A DNA stretch of 10,866 bases from assembly GCA_002402165.1 (NCBI GenBank), contig NVVI01000009.1, positions 23,403-34,268 of the forward strand, given 5' to 3'. Both the position numbers and the translations under genes were made by a program. Source of the DNA: Flavobacteriales bacterium (GTDB taxonomy: Bacteria; Bacteroidota; Bacteroidia; Flavobacteriales_E; Vicingaceae). Positions 1 to 5,344 of the stretch are shown here, in pieces (positions within the stretch are counted from its first letter, which is position 1; each line of letters opens with the position of its first letter). A model generated the notes under the pieces. That model was not told the DNA's origin. It made no database searches and was given only the letters and a program-made list of their open reading frames with translations.

Positions 1-605
1 ATAAACCCAATGAACACCTAGAACCTATAGACTTTGAAAAAGAGTTTGGTGAATTTCAACAAGAATTTAGTAAACATTGCGATGAGCTTGATTTTTTAAG
101 CTATAAGCTATACCCAAAGGTGTTTAAAGATTACCATACTGATTATGAAAAGTATGGCGACTTATTTCCTTTGCCAAGTAAAGCCTTCTTTTTTGGCTTA
201 GATAACAATGAGGAGATATTGGTGCGTTTGGGTAACGGACAATCTATTTTGGTAAAACTACTATATGTAACTAAAGCCAATGAAGATGGCATGTGTTCCG
301 TGTTCTTTAAGTTTAATGGTGCTACGCGTGTGATAGAAGTAAAAGACAAAAGCGTTGTTACCGATAAAGTAGCTCACAAAAAAGCTGAAGCTGAAAACGA
401 AATAGGAACTCCTTTACAAGGTAGTTTAAGTAACGTTTTAGTGAAAGCTGGTGATACCATTAAAAAGAATGACCCTTTGTTTATTATAGAAGCCATGAAA
501 ATGGAAAGCACCGTTACCGCACCATTTGACGGAAAAGTAAAACAAGTACACTTAAAAGCAGGAGTAATGGTAGCACAAGATGATTTAGTAGTGGAGTTTG
601 AGTGA
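1..605 (+). CDS. pyc: Pyruvate carboxylase, C-terminal part (5' end outside the window)
   Basis: This is the end of pyruvate carboxylase, the biotin enzyme that carboxylates pyruvate to oxaloacetate to refill the TCA cycle in the cytoplasm. The frame is open from base 3, giving 200 residues. The first third, with DFLSYKLYPKVF and LPSKAFFFGL, resembles the C-terminal part of the carboxyltransferase region and the linker seen in the long single-chain enzyme. The last 70 residues form a biotinyl domain with the EAMKMES motif; the lysine that carries biotin is encoded at 498-500, about 35 residues from the C-terminus, the usual spacing. A GTG at 120 could mimic a start, but the frame continues upstream with family-like sequence, so it is not the real start. 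The last codons (580-605) have near copies elsewhere in the window. A stand-alone oxaloacetate decarboxylase or BCCP subunit is less likely because of the upstream linker sequence. Confidence 0.93.
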   Translation, partial: KPNEHLEPIDFEKEFGEFQQEFSKHCDELDFLSYKLYPKVFKDYHTDYEKYGDLFPLPSKAFFFGLDNNEEILVRLGNGQSILVKLLYVTKANEDGMCSVFFKFNGATRVIEVKDKSVVTDKVAHKKAEAENEIGTPLQGSLSNVLVKAGDTIKKNDPLFIIEAMKMESTVTAPFDGKVKQVHLKAGVMVAQDDLVVEFE

Positions 606-623
606 AGCAATTTAACTTCAGAA

Positions 624-714
624 CGTCACCCTGAATTCCTGCCGGCAGGCAGGCAAGGTAGTTCAGGGTCTTTTGTAACTGCAGGGTAGATGCTGAAATG
701 AATTCAGCATGACG
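624..714. repeat. Palindromic intergenic repeat A, copy 1
   Basis: The element is bounded by CGTCA at its left and TGACG at its right. Inside are a large imperfect palindrome running from CCCTGAA (629-635) to TTCAGGG (662-668), with a CTGCCGGCAGG core, and a second stem ATGCTGAA/TTCAGCAT (690-697 and 703-710). A second copy lies at 8096-8183, and the similarity continues leftwards into the end of the pyruvate carboxylase gene. Repeats that begin GTCACCCTGA and end TTCAGCATGACG are, from memory, frequent between genes in Bacteroidota. The function is unknown. Confidence 0.85.
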
Positions 715-756
715 GAATTGGTTGATTGGTAAATACGATACCCATTCTACCTCAAT

Positions 757-880
757 CGTCACCCTGAAGATGTCATCCTTTGTCACCCTGAGTTTATCGA
801 AGGATTGTTTCGAGGGTCTATTGGTTAAGAAGGTAGATGCTGAGATCCCCATCAAGTTGAGGACATGGTTCAGCATAACG
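757..880. repeat. Degenerate copy of palindromic repeat A, with an internal GTCACCCTGAG unit
   Basis: It starts with CGTCACCCTGAA and ends with TTCAGCATAACG, the same borders as repeat A but with a diverged middle. Around 782-806 it holds a second GTCACCCTGAG...TCGAAGG unit, so one element may have inserted into, or recombined with, another. Together with the copy at 624-714 it fills most of the 329-base space between the pyruvate carboxylase gene and the acetyltransferase gene. No gene is credible in this space. Confidence 0.7.
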
Positions 881-886
881 GAGAGT

Positions 887-930
887 GGGGTATGGTAGCC
901 CAAGATAATTGGGCAGAGGAGCTTGAGTAA
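887..930 (+). pseudogene. Partial copy of a pyruvate carboxylase 3' end
   Basis: These 44 bases align with 561-605, the last 15 codons of pyruvate carboxylase including its stop, at about 35 of 45 columns with one gap. The copy can be read as MVAQDNWAEELE and a stop. It ends four bases before the stop codon of the convergent acetyltransferase gene. Bases 901-930 match 3966-3995 at 28 of 30 positions. Part of it (898-914) also forms a small hairpin, GCCCAA/TTGGGC. It has no start or upstream reading frame and is read as a remnant. Confidence 0.6.
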
Positions 931-934
931 ATCG

Positions 935-1486
935 TTATTCTAAATTATTCCAAGCGGATACACTGTCTTTTTTTATCCAATAATTCTGTACTATTTCTCC
1001 TTCAAGTTCTTTTTCTTCAGCTAAAGTGCCACCGTTATTTAGTATTGATTTACTCGAACCGATATTGTTTTTGTAACAGCTTAGCATTACATCTTGTATG
1101 CCCATCTTCCTAGCTTCTAGAAGAGCTAACTCCAATATTTTAGTTGCATATCCGTTTCGCCTCATAGATGGCCTAATGCCATAACCAATGTGTCCACCTA
1201 TTTTTCTTAAATCTTCATTTAATGTGTGCCTTAGGTTTACCACTCCAAGTATGGTGTTCTGTTGGTCGGTTAACCAGAAGGTTGAATGAGGTACCATAAC
1301 TCTTCTGCCGGCAAGTGGCATATTAACACCTTGTGCTTCATTTTTACAGCGCGTTATTAAAGCTTCAAAATTGGTAGCGTCATATTCTAATACAAACGGA
1401 ACGAGCTTCTCTCCAGAACGCTTCCAATCGGCAAGCATTGCTTTGTATTTAGATTCTAAGTTAAGAATAGGAGCTATTAATTTCAA
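935..1486 (-). CDS. GNAT-family N-acetyltransferase
   Basis: This 183-residue protein belongs to the GNAT superfamily, which transfers an acetyl group from acetyl-CoA to an amine; the substrate cannot be read from sequence. Motif A, which binds the acetyl-CoA pyrophosphate, is seen at about residues 98-116 as GHIGYGIRPSMRRNGYAT, with RRNGYA standing for the R/QxxGxG/A loop. The segment CYKNNIGSSKSILNNGG (137-153) fits motif B. The N-terminal WKRSGEKLVPFVLEYD resembles a predicted-acetyltransferase subgroup (COG3981-like). The only suitable start in frame is TTG at 1484-1486: no ATG occurs before the stop at 1529-1531, and the next internal ATG would remove part of the conserved N-terminus. 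It lies 23 bases after the DUF4287 gene on the same strand, probably in one transcript. Family call firm, start moderately sure. Confidence 0.86.
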   Translation of the reverse strand: MKLIAPILNLESKYKAMLADWKRSGEKLVPFVLEYDATNFEALITRCKNEAQGVNMPLAGRRVMVPHSTFWLTDQQNTILGVVNLRHTLNEDLRKIGGHIGYGIRPSMRRNGYATKILELALLEARKMGIQDVMLSCYKNNIGSSKSILNNGGTLAEEKELEGEIVQNYWIKKDSVSAWNNLE

Positions 1487-1509
1487 TGGTTTATTTTTTA
1501 TTAGCCAGC

Positions 1510-1713
1510 TTATTGTTCTAAATACATTTTAACTATGGTTTGTGCCTGAAAATGACCAACTTGGTGTTTTTCTTTAAGGCAAGCTTTCATTTCTTTATTA
1601 CTAGCAAGGTTTTCTTTTAACAATACGTTGAACCACTCGTTAATAGACTTGCCAGTTTTAGCTGGTAGGTTGTTAATAATGGCAGTTTCCATTTCTTTTG
1701 GTGATAACCCCAT
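1510..1713 (-). CDS. DUF4287 domain protein
   Basis: This small 67-residue protein matches the DUF4287 pattern: a start like SPKEMETAI, then INNLPAKTGKSINEW (13-27), then KEKHQVGHFQAQTIV (47-61). No biochemical function is established for this domain as far as I know. In longer relatives it is joined to a second small domain or stands alone, as here. There is no signal peptide or membrane segment, so it should be cytoplasmic. The ATG at 1711-1713 is a good start. The acetyltransferase gene begins 23 bases downstream on the same strand, so the two are likely co-transcribed, but no functional link follows from that alone. Confidence 0.83.
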   Translation of the reverse strand: MGLSPKEMETAIINNLPAKTGKSINEWFNVLLKENLASNKEMKACLKEKHQVGHFQAQTIVKMYLEQ

Positions 1714-1774
1714 AGTTATTGTTTTAATTTTCTAAATCTTTCTCAATTAATAGTATTAATTCATTCGTTTTTTT

Positions 1775-2668
1775 CTAGTCTTTCTTCTTACCAGGAACCT
1801 CTTGACCACCTTGGTAAAGTACGAATGAATCAAAAAGACCTTTATCGTTGGCAACAAACTCAATTTTTGCATCAACAACCTTTAGAAAGAACTTAGTTTG
1901 CGATTCAGGGAAAATTTGAGACTTCTGCTGACCAGTGGCTTGAGTCATCAACTTATTACCATCTAGCGTAACAGTAATATCAAAGCCTGGCTGAATTTCA
2001 TAAACACCAAGGTATTGTTCTAAGACCTTTGTTTCCAGTTTAATTTCTTTGTTTGTAGAAATAGCTTTATCCGTTTTCACACCTGTTGTTTTGTGTATTC
2101 TACTAGTAAAGAAGGCTTTAATCTCTTCGCCATTTACAACAAACTCAATATTTGCAAAATCACCCTCGTAAGTAAAAGTGTTCTTTTTGAAAGCAATTAG
2201 TTTAAACTTAGTGCTTTCAGGTCGCCTGCTGTATAACTGATTATCTACCAGAGTGATAATACGAGAAGAGCTATCAGCAAAATCATAAACACCAACAAAC
2301 TTTTTTAGCTCCTCACTTTTAACTGGTATTGCATCTTTTATGTCAGGGAATGGTTTTCCAATAGCAATAGCAGCCATTTTTGTAGAAATAGTATAAGGCA
2401 CTTTAGCACCATTGTTTGAAAAGATGGCTACAAACACATCTTCGGTAGGTAAATAAATAGCGTTGGTAACATAACCAAAAATACTTCCAGAGTGTTCAAT
2501 AGTTGGGCTTCCGTTAATTTCACTAATACCCCAAGCGTAACCGTAATTAGTTAGCTCACCATTGTTTAGCTTAGCACTTGTAAAGGCTAAGGCTTTCGAT
2601 TCTTTGGTTATCAGTTTATTGTTACGGATTGCCCTGTTCCAGATATATAAATCTCCTACAGTAGACAT
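1775..2668 (-). CDS. C-terminal part of a frameshifted beta-lactamase-family serine hydrolase
   Basis: This is the second piece of one gene whose first piece is 2668-3420. It carries the rest of the beta-lactamase fold, including IEHSGSIFGY (about 58-67), whose HSG fits the third (KTG-like) active-site motif. After it come two tandem beta-rich domains starting near ELKKFVGVYDF (about 119) and VLEQYLGVYEI (about 215), like the DUF3471-type tails of exported serine hydrolases. It lacks the catalytic serine and a signal peptide, so alone it should be inactive. The ATG at 2666-2668 overlaps the TAA of the upstream piece as TAATG, which would allow re-initiation, but it is more likely an internal methionine of the full-length protein (SAGSLMSTVGDL). 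Restoring one base joins both pieces into a 548-residue protein. Confidence 0.85.
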   Translation of the reverse strand: MSTVGDLYIWNRAIRNNKLITKESKALAFTSAKLNNGELTNYGYAWGISEINGSPTIEHSGSIFGYVTNAIYLPTEDVFVAIFSNNGAKVPYTISTKMAAIAIGKPFPDIKDAIPVKSEELKKFVGVYDFADSSSRIITLVDNQLYSRRPESTKFKLIAFKKNTFTYEGDFANIEFVVNGEEIKAFFTSRIHKTTGVKTDKAISTNKEIKLETKVLEQYLGVYEIQPGFDITVTLDGNKLMTQATGQQKSQIFPESQTKFFLKVVDAKIEFVANDKGLFDSFVLYQGGQEVPGKKKD

Positions 2669-3420
2669 TAAAGACCCAGCCGAATAAGGTTGTGACTTAC
2701 TAAGGTAATTAGCATTAACATAACCATACTTCTTTTTTTGATAACCAGAAGCCCTTTTTTAATGATTTCTTTATTACTTCCATAACGAGAAGACTTCATA
2801 CCAAGTGCCTCAAAAATATTGGTTTCTACAAACTCCTCATACGTTTGCCCCGAAGCCTTTTCTATAATGTAACCTAGTATAAAGTAAGCTGAATTGTTAT
2901 ACCAGTTTTCCTCACCAGGAGCAAAATCCATGGGCTCATTTTTAAAATAGTCTATCATCTTAGTTGGTGTATAGTCCTTTCTAGCTAATGACACAAAATT
3001 TGCCATAGAAGTATAACTTTTTATACCAGAAGTATGCGTTAATAAATGATGTATACTAATGTGATGACCGTGAGTAGGGTAGTCTTCAATAAATTTTGTA
3101 ATGTCATCATCCAAGGTTAATTTACCTTGTTCCATTAACATTAAAATAGAAACTGCAGTAAACTGTTTAGTTATTGATGCAATTTCCAACACATTATCTG
3201 TCTCCATTTTAACAGCTAGCTCCATGTTTGCCATGCCGAAAGCTTTGTGGTAAACTATTTTACCATTTTTTGCAACCAAAACTGTAGCACCAGGTTCATC
3301 GGGTGAATATTGCGCTGCAAGCATCTTATCAAATTGTTTATCTAGTTTTTGAGAAAACCCTATTGAAGAGATGGTTAGAATAAGAAAGAGTGTGAATAAT
3401 TGACTTTTAAGGTGTTTCAT
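2668..3420 (-). CDS. N-terminal part of a frameshifted beta-lactamase-family serine hydrolase (penicillin-binding-protein-like)
   Basis: This piece encodes an exported class C beta-lactamase-like hydrolase. Such enzymes act on peptidoglycan peptides, D-amino-acid peptides or esters outside the cytoplasm; the substrate here is unknown. The signal peptide is MKHLKSQLFTLFLILTISSI followed by GFSQ. The nucleophile motif is SITK (S82-K85) and the second motif is YNN (Y174-N176). From about residue 222 the reading frame departs from the family and ends after 28 out-of-frame residues. Adding one A to the run AAAAAAGGG gives KKRASGYQKKKYGYVNANYL, which reads straight into the downstream piece. A TACCTTGC element 27 bases before the ATG may be the promoter -7 box. 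It is either a true pseudogene, a sequencing error, or a gene read by slippage. Confidence 0.87.
   Translation of the reverse strand: MKHLKSQLFTLFLILTISSIGFSQKLDKQFDKMLAAQYSPDEPGATVLVAKNGKIVYHKAFGMANMELAVKMETDNVLEIASITKQFTAVSILMLMEQGKLTLDDDITKFIEDYPTHGHHISIHHLLTHTSGIKSYTSMANFVSLARKDYTPTKMIDYFKNEPMDFAPGEENWYNNSAYFILGYIIEKASGQTYEEFVETNIFEALGMKSSRYGSNKEIIKKGLLVIKKRSMVMLMLITLVSHNLIRLGL
2755..2760 (-). other. Frameshift site in an A6 run (coding strand) of the serine hydrolase gene
   Basis: On the coding strand the sequence is ATT AAA AAA GGG. One more A here, or a -1 shift of the ribosome, joins the two reading frames exactly, and the total span (1646 bases) becomes divisible by three. Homopolymer miscounts are a common sequencing error; a real one-base deletion or transcriptional slippage would look the same. 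The run is not the best bacterial -1 slippery heptamer, because the reading frame splits it as T AAA AAA G. Confidence 0.85.
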
Positions 3421-3439
3421 AATTCAAATTTAAAGAAGA

Positions 3440-3447
3440 GCAAGGTA
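3440..3447 (-). promoter_or_regulatory. Candidate -7 element of the serine hydrolase gene
   Basis: On the minus strand this reads TACCTTGC, 27 bases before the ATG at 3420. It resembles the Bacteroidota -7 consensus TAnnTTTG. Almost the same TACCTT box occurs 26-27 bases before the DUF2200 and TPR genes. No clear TTG is visible at -33 here. Confidence 0.35.
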
Positions 3448-3556
3448 ACTATTATAATGAAAACTGAAACCAGGTTGATTTGCCCAAAGGCATTTTCTTT
3501 TTAAAGATGGAGACAGCACATGGCCTAATTACCAAAAAATTTATCAAACAATAGGA

Positions 3557-3599
3557 CTACAAGCTTCTTCTTACCAATACTTTATGTATCGGGAAGTAA
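3557..3599 (+). repeat. Direct repeat flanking the cold-shock gene, left copy
   Basis: This segment matches 3920-3964 at about 35 of 47 aligned columns. The shared blocks are CTACA, GCTTCTT, TTACCAATACTTT, TGT, CG and AGTAA, in the same order and orientation. The two copies bracket the cold-shock gene and its terminator. Confidence 0.65.
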
Positions 3600-3627
3600 G
3601 ATTAAAAAGCATTGTGAGATTAAATAT

Positions 3628-3635
3628 TATCTTAG
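3628..3635 (+). promoter_or_regulatory. Candidate -7 element of the cold-shock gene
   Basis: TATCTTAG lies 31 bases before the ATG and resembles the TAnnTTTG class; the only nearby TTG (3612-3614) is closer than the usual spacing. No Shine-Dalgarno sequence is seen; the leader is almost pure A and T. Confidence 0.3.
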
Positions 3636-3658
3636 CAGCTTAATTTAAATTTAATATT

Positions 3659-3850
3659 ATGAGTAACGGAACAGTAAAATTTTACAATAGTTTAAAAGGA
3701 TTTGGGTTTATTGAACAAGAGGAAGGTGGCAAAGATGTATATGTCAATGAAACTGCACTAGTTGATCAAATCAAAGATGGCGACAAAGTAAGCTTTGATA
3801 TAGAAGAAGGAGAAAAAGGGTTAAATGCAGTGAATGTTAAACAAGCATAA
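3659..3850 (+). CDS. Small cold-shock-domain protein
   Basis: This 63-residue protein is a single cold-shock domain, a five-strand barrel that binds single-stranded RNA or DNA and loosens RNA structure, often at low temperature. It starts with the usual NGTVKFYN. RNP1 is KGFGFI (13-18) and RNP2 is VYVN (27-30). Two features differ from common CspA proteins: the usual WF pair after the first lysine is FY, and the RNP2 histidine is asparagine. That leaves fewer stacking residues than usual, though the main RNP1 aromatics remain. The length is slightly below the common 65-70. It is transcribed alone, with a strong terminator 19 bases after the stop, and is flanked by direct repeats. The leader is short or AT-rich and shows no obvious thermosensor fold by eye. 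Confidence 0.95.
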   Translation: MSNGTVKFYNSLKGFGFIEQEEGGKDVYVNETALVDQIKDGDKVSFDIEEGEKGLNAVNVKQA

Positions 3851-3868
3851 CCTGAATAGAAAAAATAC

Positions 3869-3898
3869 AAAGCCCTTCATTATTGAAGGGCTTTTTTT
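3869..3898 (+). terminator. Rho-independent terminator of the cold-shock gene
   Basis: A perfect 11-base-pair stem, AAAGCCCTTCA with TGAAGGGCTTT, closes a four-base loop TTAT and is followed by a run of seven T. It starts 19 bases after the cold-shock stop codon. Its A-rich left side means it could also act weakly on the other strand. Confidence 0.94.
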
Positions 3899-3919
3899 AA
3901 TTCTAATTTTTATTACTAC

Positions 3920-3964
3920 CTACAGCTTCTTGTGATTACCAATACTTTTTGTTCCGTACAGTAA
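3920..3964 (+). repeat. Direct repeat flanking the cold-shock gene, right copy
   Basis: This is the partner of 3557-3599. The frame that reads ASSYQYFMYR in the left copy reads ASCDYQYFLFR here, with a three-base difference that keeps the frame. It runs directly into the pyruvate-carboxylase-tail-like segment at 3966-3995. Confidence 0.65.
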
Positions 3965-3965
3965 A

Positions 3966-3995
3966 CAAGATAATTGGGTAGAGGAGCTTGAATAA
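3966..3995 (+). repeat. Copy of the 30-base tail-like segment, abutting the DUF2200 gene end
   Basis: It matches 901-930 at 28 of 30 bases, starting CAAGATAATTGGG and ending in a TAA. Like that copy it lies directly beside the 3' end of a convergent minus-strand gene, here with two bases between the TAA and the DUF2200 stop. It is more distantly similar to the last codons of pyruvate carboxylase. Confidence 0.7.
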
Positions 3996-3997
3996 CA

Positions 3998-4351
3998 CTA
4001 TACTCTTAAAATCTTTTCCATTTTTCTTCCTTTTGCCAATTCATCAACTAATTTGTCCATATACCTGCACTTACGCATAAGTTCCTCTTCGATGTCTTCT
4101 ATACGATAGCCACATATTACACCAGTTATTTTTGATGCATTTTTATGTATTTGTGGTGCCTCAGCAAAAAAAGTTTCAACATTAGTATTGTTATCTAATA
4201 CTTGCTGTAAGCTCTTTTTGTCATAACCGGTTAGCCAACAGATAACAGTTTCTAATTCTTCAACAGTACGACCATGCTTCTTAATTCTGGTAATGTAGTG
4301 AGGGTAAAAGCTTGATACCGCCATTGCGTATACTCTTGAGTTATCTTTCAT
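3998..4351 (-). CDS. DUF2200 family protein
   Basis: This 117-residue protein matches DUF2200 along its whole length: RVYAMAVSSFYPHYITRIKK (6-25), VICWLTGYD (36-44), ETFFAEAPQIHKNAS (59-73), ITGVICGYRIEDIEEELM (75-92) and the ending DKLVDELAKGRKMEKILRV. The family is small, soluble and widespread in bacteria, with no established function known to me. There is no signal peptide or membrane helix. The ATG at 4349-4351 fits the family start. A TACCTTGT box 26 bases upstream may be its promoter. It appears to be a single-gene unit, since its neighbours lie over 230 bases away upstream and on the other strand downstream. Confidence 0.92.
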   Translation of the reverse strand: MKDNSRVYAMAVSSFYPHYITRIKKHGRTVEELETVICWLTGYDKKSLQQVLDNNTNVETFFAEAPQIHKNASKITGVICGYRIEDIEEELMRKCRYMDKLVDELAKGRKMEKILRV

Positions 4352-4369
4352 TAGTTTAATTTTAAAGCA

Positions 4370-4403
4370 ACAAGGTAGCCATTATTAGTATAACAGTAAA
4401 CAA
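4370..4403 (-). promoter_or_regulatory. Candidate promoter of the DUF2200 gene
   Basis: On the minus strand there is TTG (from 4403) and, 23 bases later, TACCTTGT (from 4377). This fits the TTG-N17-23-TAnnTTTG form described for Bacteroidota, although the last two bases of the -7 box differ. The TPR gene shows the same arrangement with the same spacing. Confidence 0.4.
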
Positions 4404-4493
4404 GCTGTTACGCATCCGTGTCGTTGTTTCTGGGTAGTTGAATTTTGGTTAGTTGTTTCCATTTTTTTCTTTTTGGTTTTACCCCTGGTAAAC

Positions 4494-4521
4494 GCTACTA
4501 CTTTAGAGCTGCCATAGTAGC
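4494..4521. other. Hairpin GCTACTA/TAGTAGC
   Basis: A perfect seven-base-pair stem closes a 14-base loop. It lies between the DUF2200 gene and the XRE gene, just left of a hairpin repeat. No gene is seen in 4352-4589. A plus-strand frame is open through 4441-4599 but lacks a convincing start. The hairpin's role is unknown. Confidence 0.35.
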
Positions 4522-4539
4522 CGAAGAACAAGACCCATG

Positions 4540-4587
4540 GCCAAGTCCTTCTCCCTTAGTTTTACTCAGTAAGGCTAGGGGAGTTGT
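4540..4587. repeat. Hairpin repeat B, copy 1
   Basis: It begins with CCAAGTCCTTCT and contains CTCCCTTAG pairing with CTAGGGGAG around a loop that holds a smaller TTAC/GTAA stem. Bases 4540-4571 are identical to 6498-6529 (32 bases). It sits right at the stop codon of the XRE gene (4590), so it may act as that gene's 3' structure, but on the minus strand no T-run follows it. Confidence 0.8.
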
Positions 4588-4589
4588 TG

Positions 4590-5138
4590 TTATTTATTAA
4601 AGAATGCTTTGCCATAGTATAATGTTCCTAAAAAAATAAGTAGGGTAGGCAATTCACCACTCATTATTAATACAGGAAATTTTACTTTAAATGAACTGAT
4701 TATGACATAGATTATAAAGCCAAATCCAAATTTCAACATTCTTTCTACTCTTGTCATTTTCTGTGTTCTTAATACAATAAACACAGGGATGAAAAACCCT
4801 AATAAAAGACCACCTATTCGGCTAACGTAGGTTGCCTCATGGTTAACAATTAAAAACCCAAAAATGGTTATGATTACAAAATTTAATATGATGAGAAAAA
4901 ACCCATTGATAATAAATGAACCAATCTCTTTTTTGTTTTTCTCTTTAACTACAACATCATTGATGTTAATGTTTAAGGCATCACATATTAAATTTAACGA
5001 GCTACCATTAGGTACACTTTCACTGTTCTCTATCCGTTGAATCGTTCTTAAGTTCATTTTAGCTAAATCGGCTAGTGCTTCTTGTGTTAATCCATTAAGC
5101 TTTCTTGCTTCTTTAATTTTGTTACCATCTAATCTCAT
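4590..5138 (-). CDS. XRE-family helix-turn-helix regulator with four membrane helices
   Basis: The first 62 residues form a classic XRE/lambda-repressor-type DNA-binding domain: IKEARKLNGLTQEALADLA (8-26), LRTIQRIENSESVPN (30-44), then ICDALNI (51-57). The rest is hydrophobic, with likely helices at about 72-98, 104-123, 136-152 and 154-176, separated by positively charged loops (TQKMTRVERMLK, 125-136). The protein therefore probably holds its DNA-binding domain at the inner membrane and may sense an envelope or membrane signal. This layout is common in Bacteroidota, but targets are rarely known. Total length is 182. The ATG at 5136-5138 is sound. An inverted repeat at 5171-5186, 33 bases upstream, could be an autoregulatory operator. 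It is transcribed separately from the coiled-coil gene upstream (207 bases away). Domain assignment sure, biological role not. Confidence 0.9.
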   Translation of the reverse strand: MRLDGNKIKEARKLNGLTQEALADLAKMNLRTIQRIENSESVPNGSSLNLICDALNININDVVVKEKNKKEIGSFIINGFFLIILNFVIITIFGFLIVNHEATYVSRIGGLLLGFFIPVFIVLRTQKMTRVERMLKFGFGFIIYVIISSFKVKFPVLIMSGELPTLLIFLGTLYYGKAFFNK

Positions 5139-5170
5139 TAATTAATTTTTTAGTAAAATTAGTGATAAAA

Positions 5171-5186
5171 CGATATTGTTCTATCG
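5171..5186. promoter_or_regulatory. Candidate operator upstream of the XRE gene
   Basis: CGATA and TATCG form an inverted repeat with a six-base spacer, 33 bases before the start codon. A weak -7-like TAATTTTA (minus strand, 5161-5154) lies between it and the gene. XRE regulators often bind such short repeats at their own promoters; this is inference only. Confidence 0.3.
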
Positions 5187-5248
5187 GTTAGTATAAGACA
5201 TTGTTACGTTAATTTAGTATTGCATGTTTTTGTCGTGTAGGAAATACC

Positions 5249-5283
5249 GTTAGTTTTTCTCAGTAAGGCTAGGAGTTTTTTTT
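5249..5283. repeat. Hairpin repeat B, copy 2, with a T-run
   Basis: It keeps the core TTAGTTTTTCTCAGTAAGG followed by CTAGGAG and ends in eight T on the plus strand. The outer stem is weaker than in the other copies. In the plus direction it resembles a terminator, but no plus-strand gene lies upstream; it is downstream of the minus-strand coiled-coil gene. The remainder of 5139-5344 holds only the candidate operator and AT-rich sequence. Confidence 0.7.
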
Positions 5284-5344
5284 GTGGCAATTAATAGGAG
5301 AGAGGGTTACTTTGCTTTTTCTATTAAAGCATGTTGGTATTTAT

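Larger units (their letters stand above)
3480..3649 (+). pseudogene. Possible 3' remnant of an unidentified gene
   Basis: The space between the serine hydrolase gene and the cold-shock gene keeps one open frame on the plus strand, FAQRHFLFKDGDSTWPNYQK and onwards, ending in TAA before the cold-shock start. It has no start codon (a TGA lies just upstream) and I cannot assign it to a family. The part around ASSYQYFMYR is repeated in the same frame after the cold-shock gene as ASCDYQYFLFR, which hints at past coding. It could also be an untranslated leader of the cold-shock gene that is open by chance. Confidence 0.25.

Noticed and set aside
120..605. Separate biotin carboxyl carrier protein starting at GTG 120
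   Set aside because: The frame is open and family-like upstream to the window edge, so this is the end of a longer enzyme.
514..903. Long minus-strand open frame across the repeat cluster after the pyruvate carboxylase gene
   Set aside because: It overlaps the biotinyl domain antisense and runs through the palindromic repeats; the translation has no family resemblance.
606..934. CRISPR array suggested by recurring CACCCTGA units
   Set aside because: The units are palindromic, unevenly spaced, diverged and not separated by constant-length spacers; no cas gene is present.
2755..2760. Programmed -1 ribosomal frameshift as the favoured explanation of the split hydrolase
   Set aside because: The A6 run is not in the best slippery phase, no downstream stem-loop or upstream Shine-Dalgarno-like enhancer stands out, and single-base errors in such runs are common.
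4441..4599. Plus-strand open frame containing VAEEQDPWPSPSPLVLLSKA
   Set aside because: It has no credible start codon, and its second half is hairpin repeat B, whose pairing explains the sequence. It could be a fragment, but coding is not supported.
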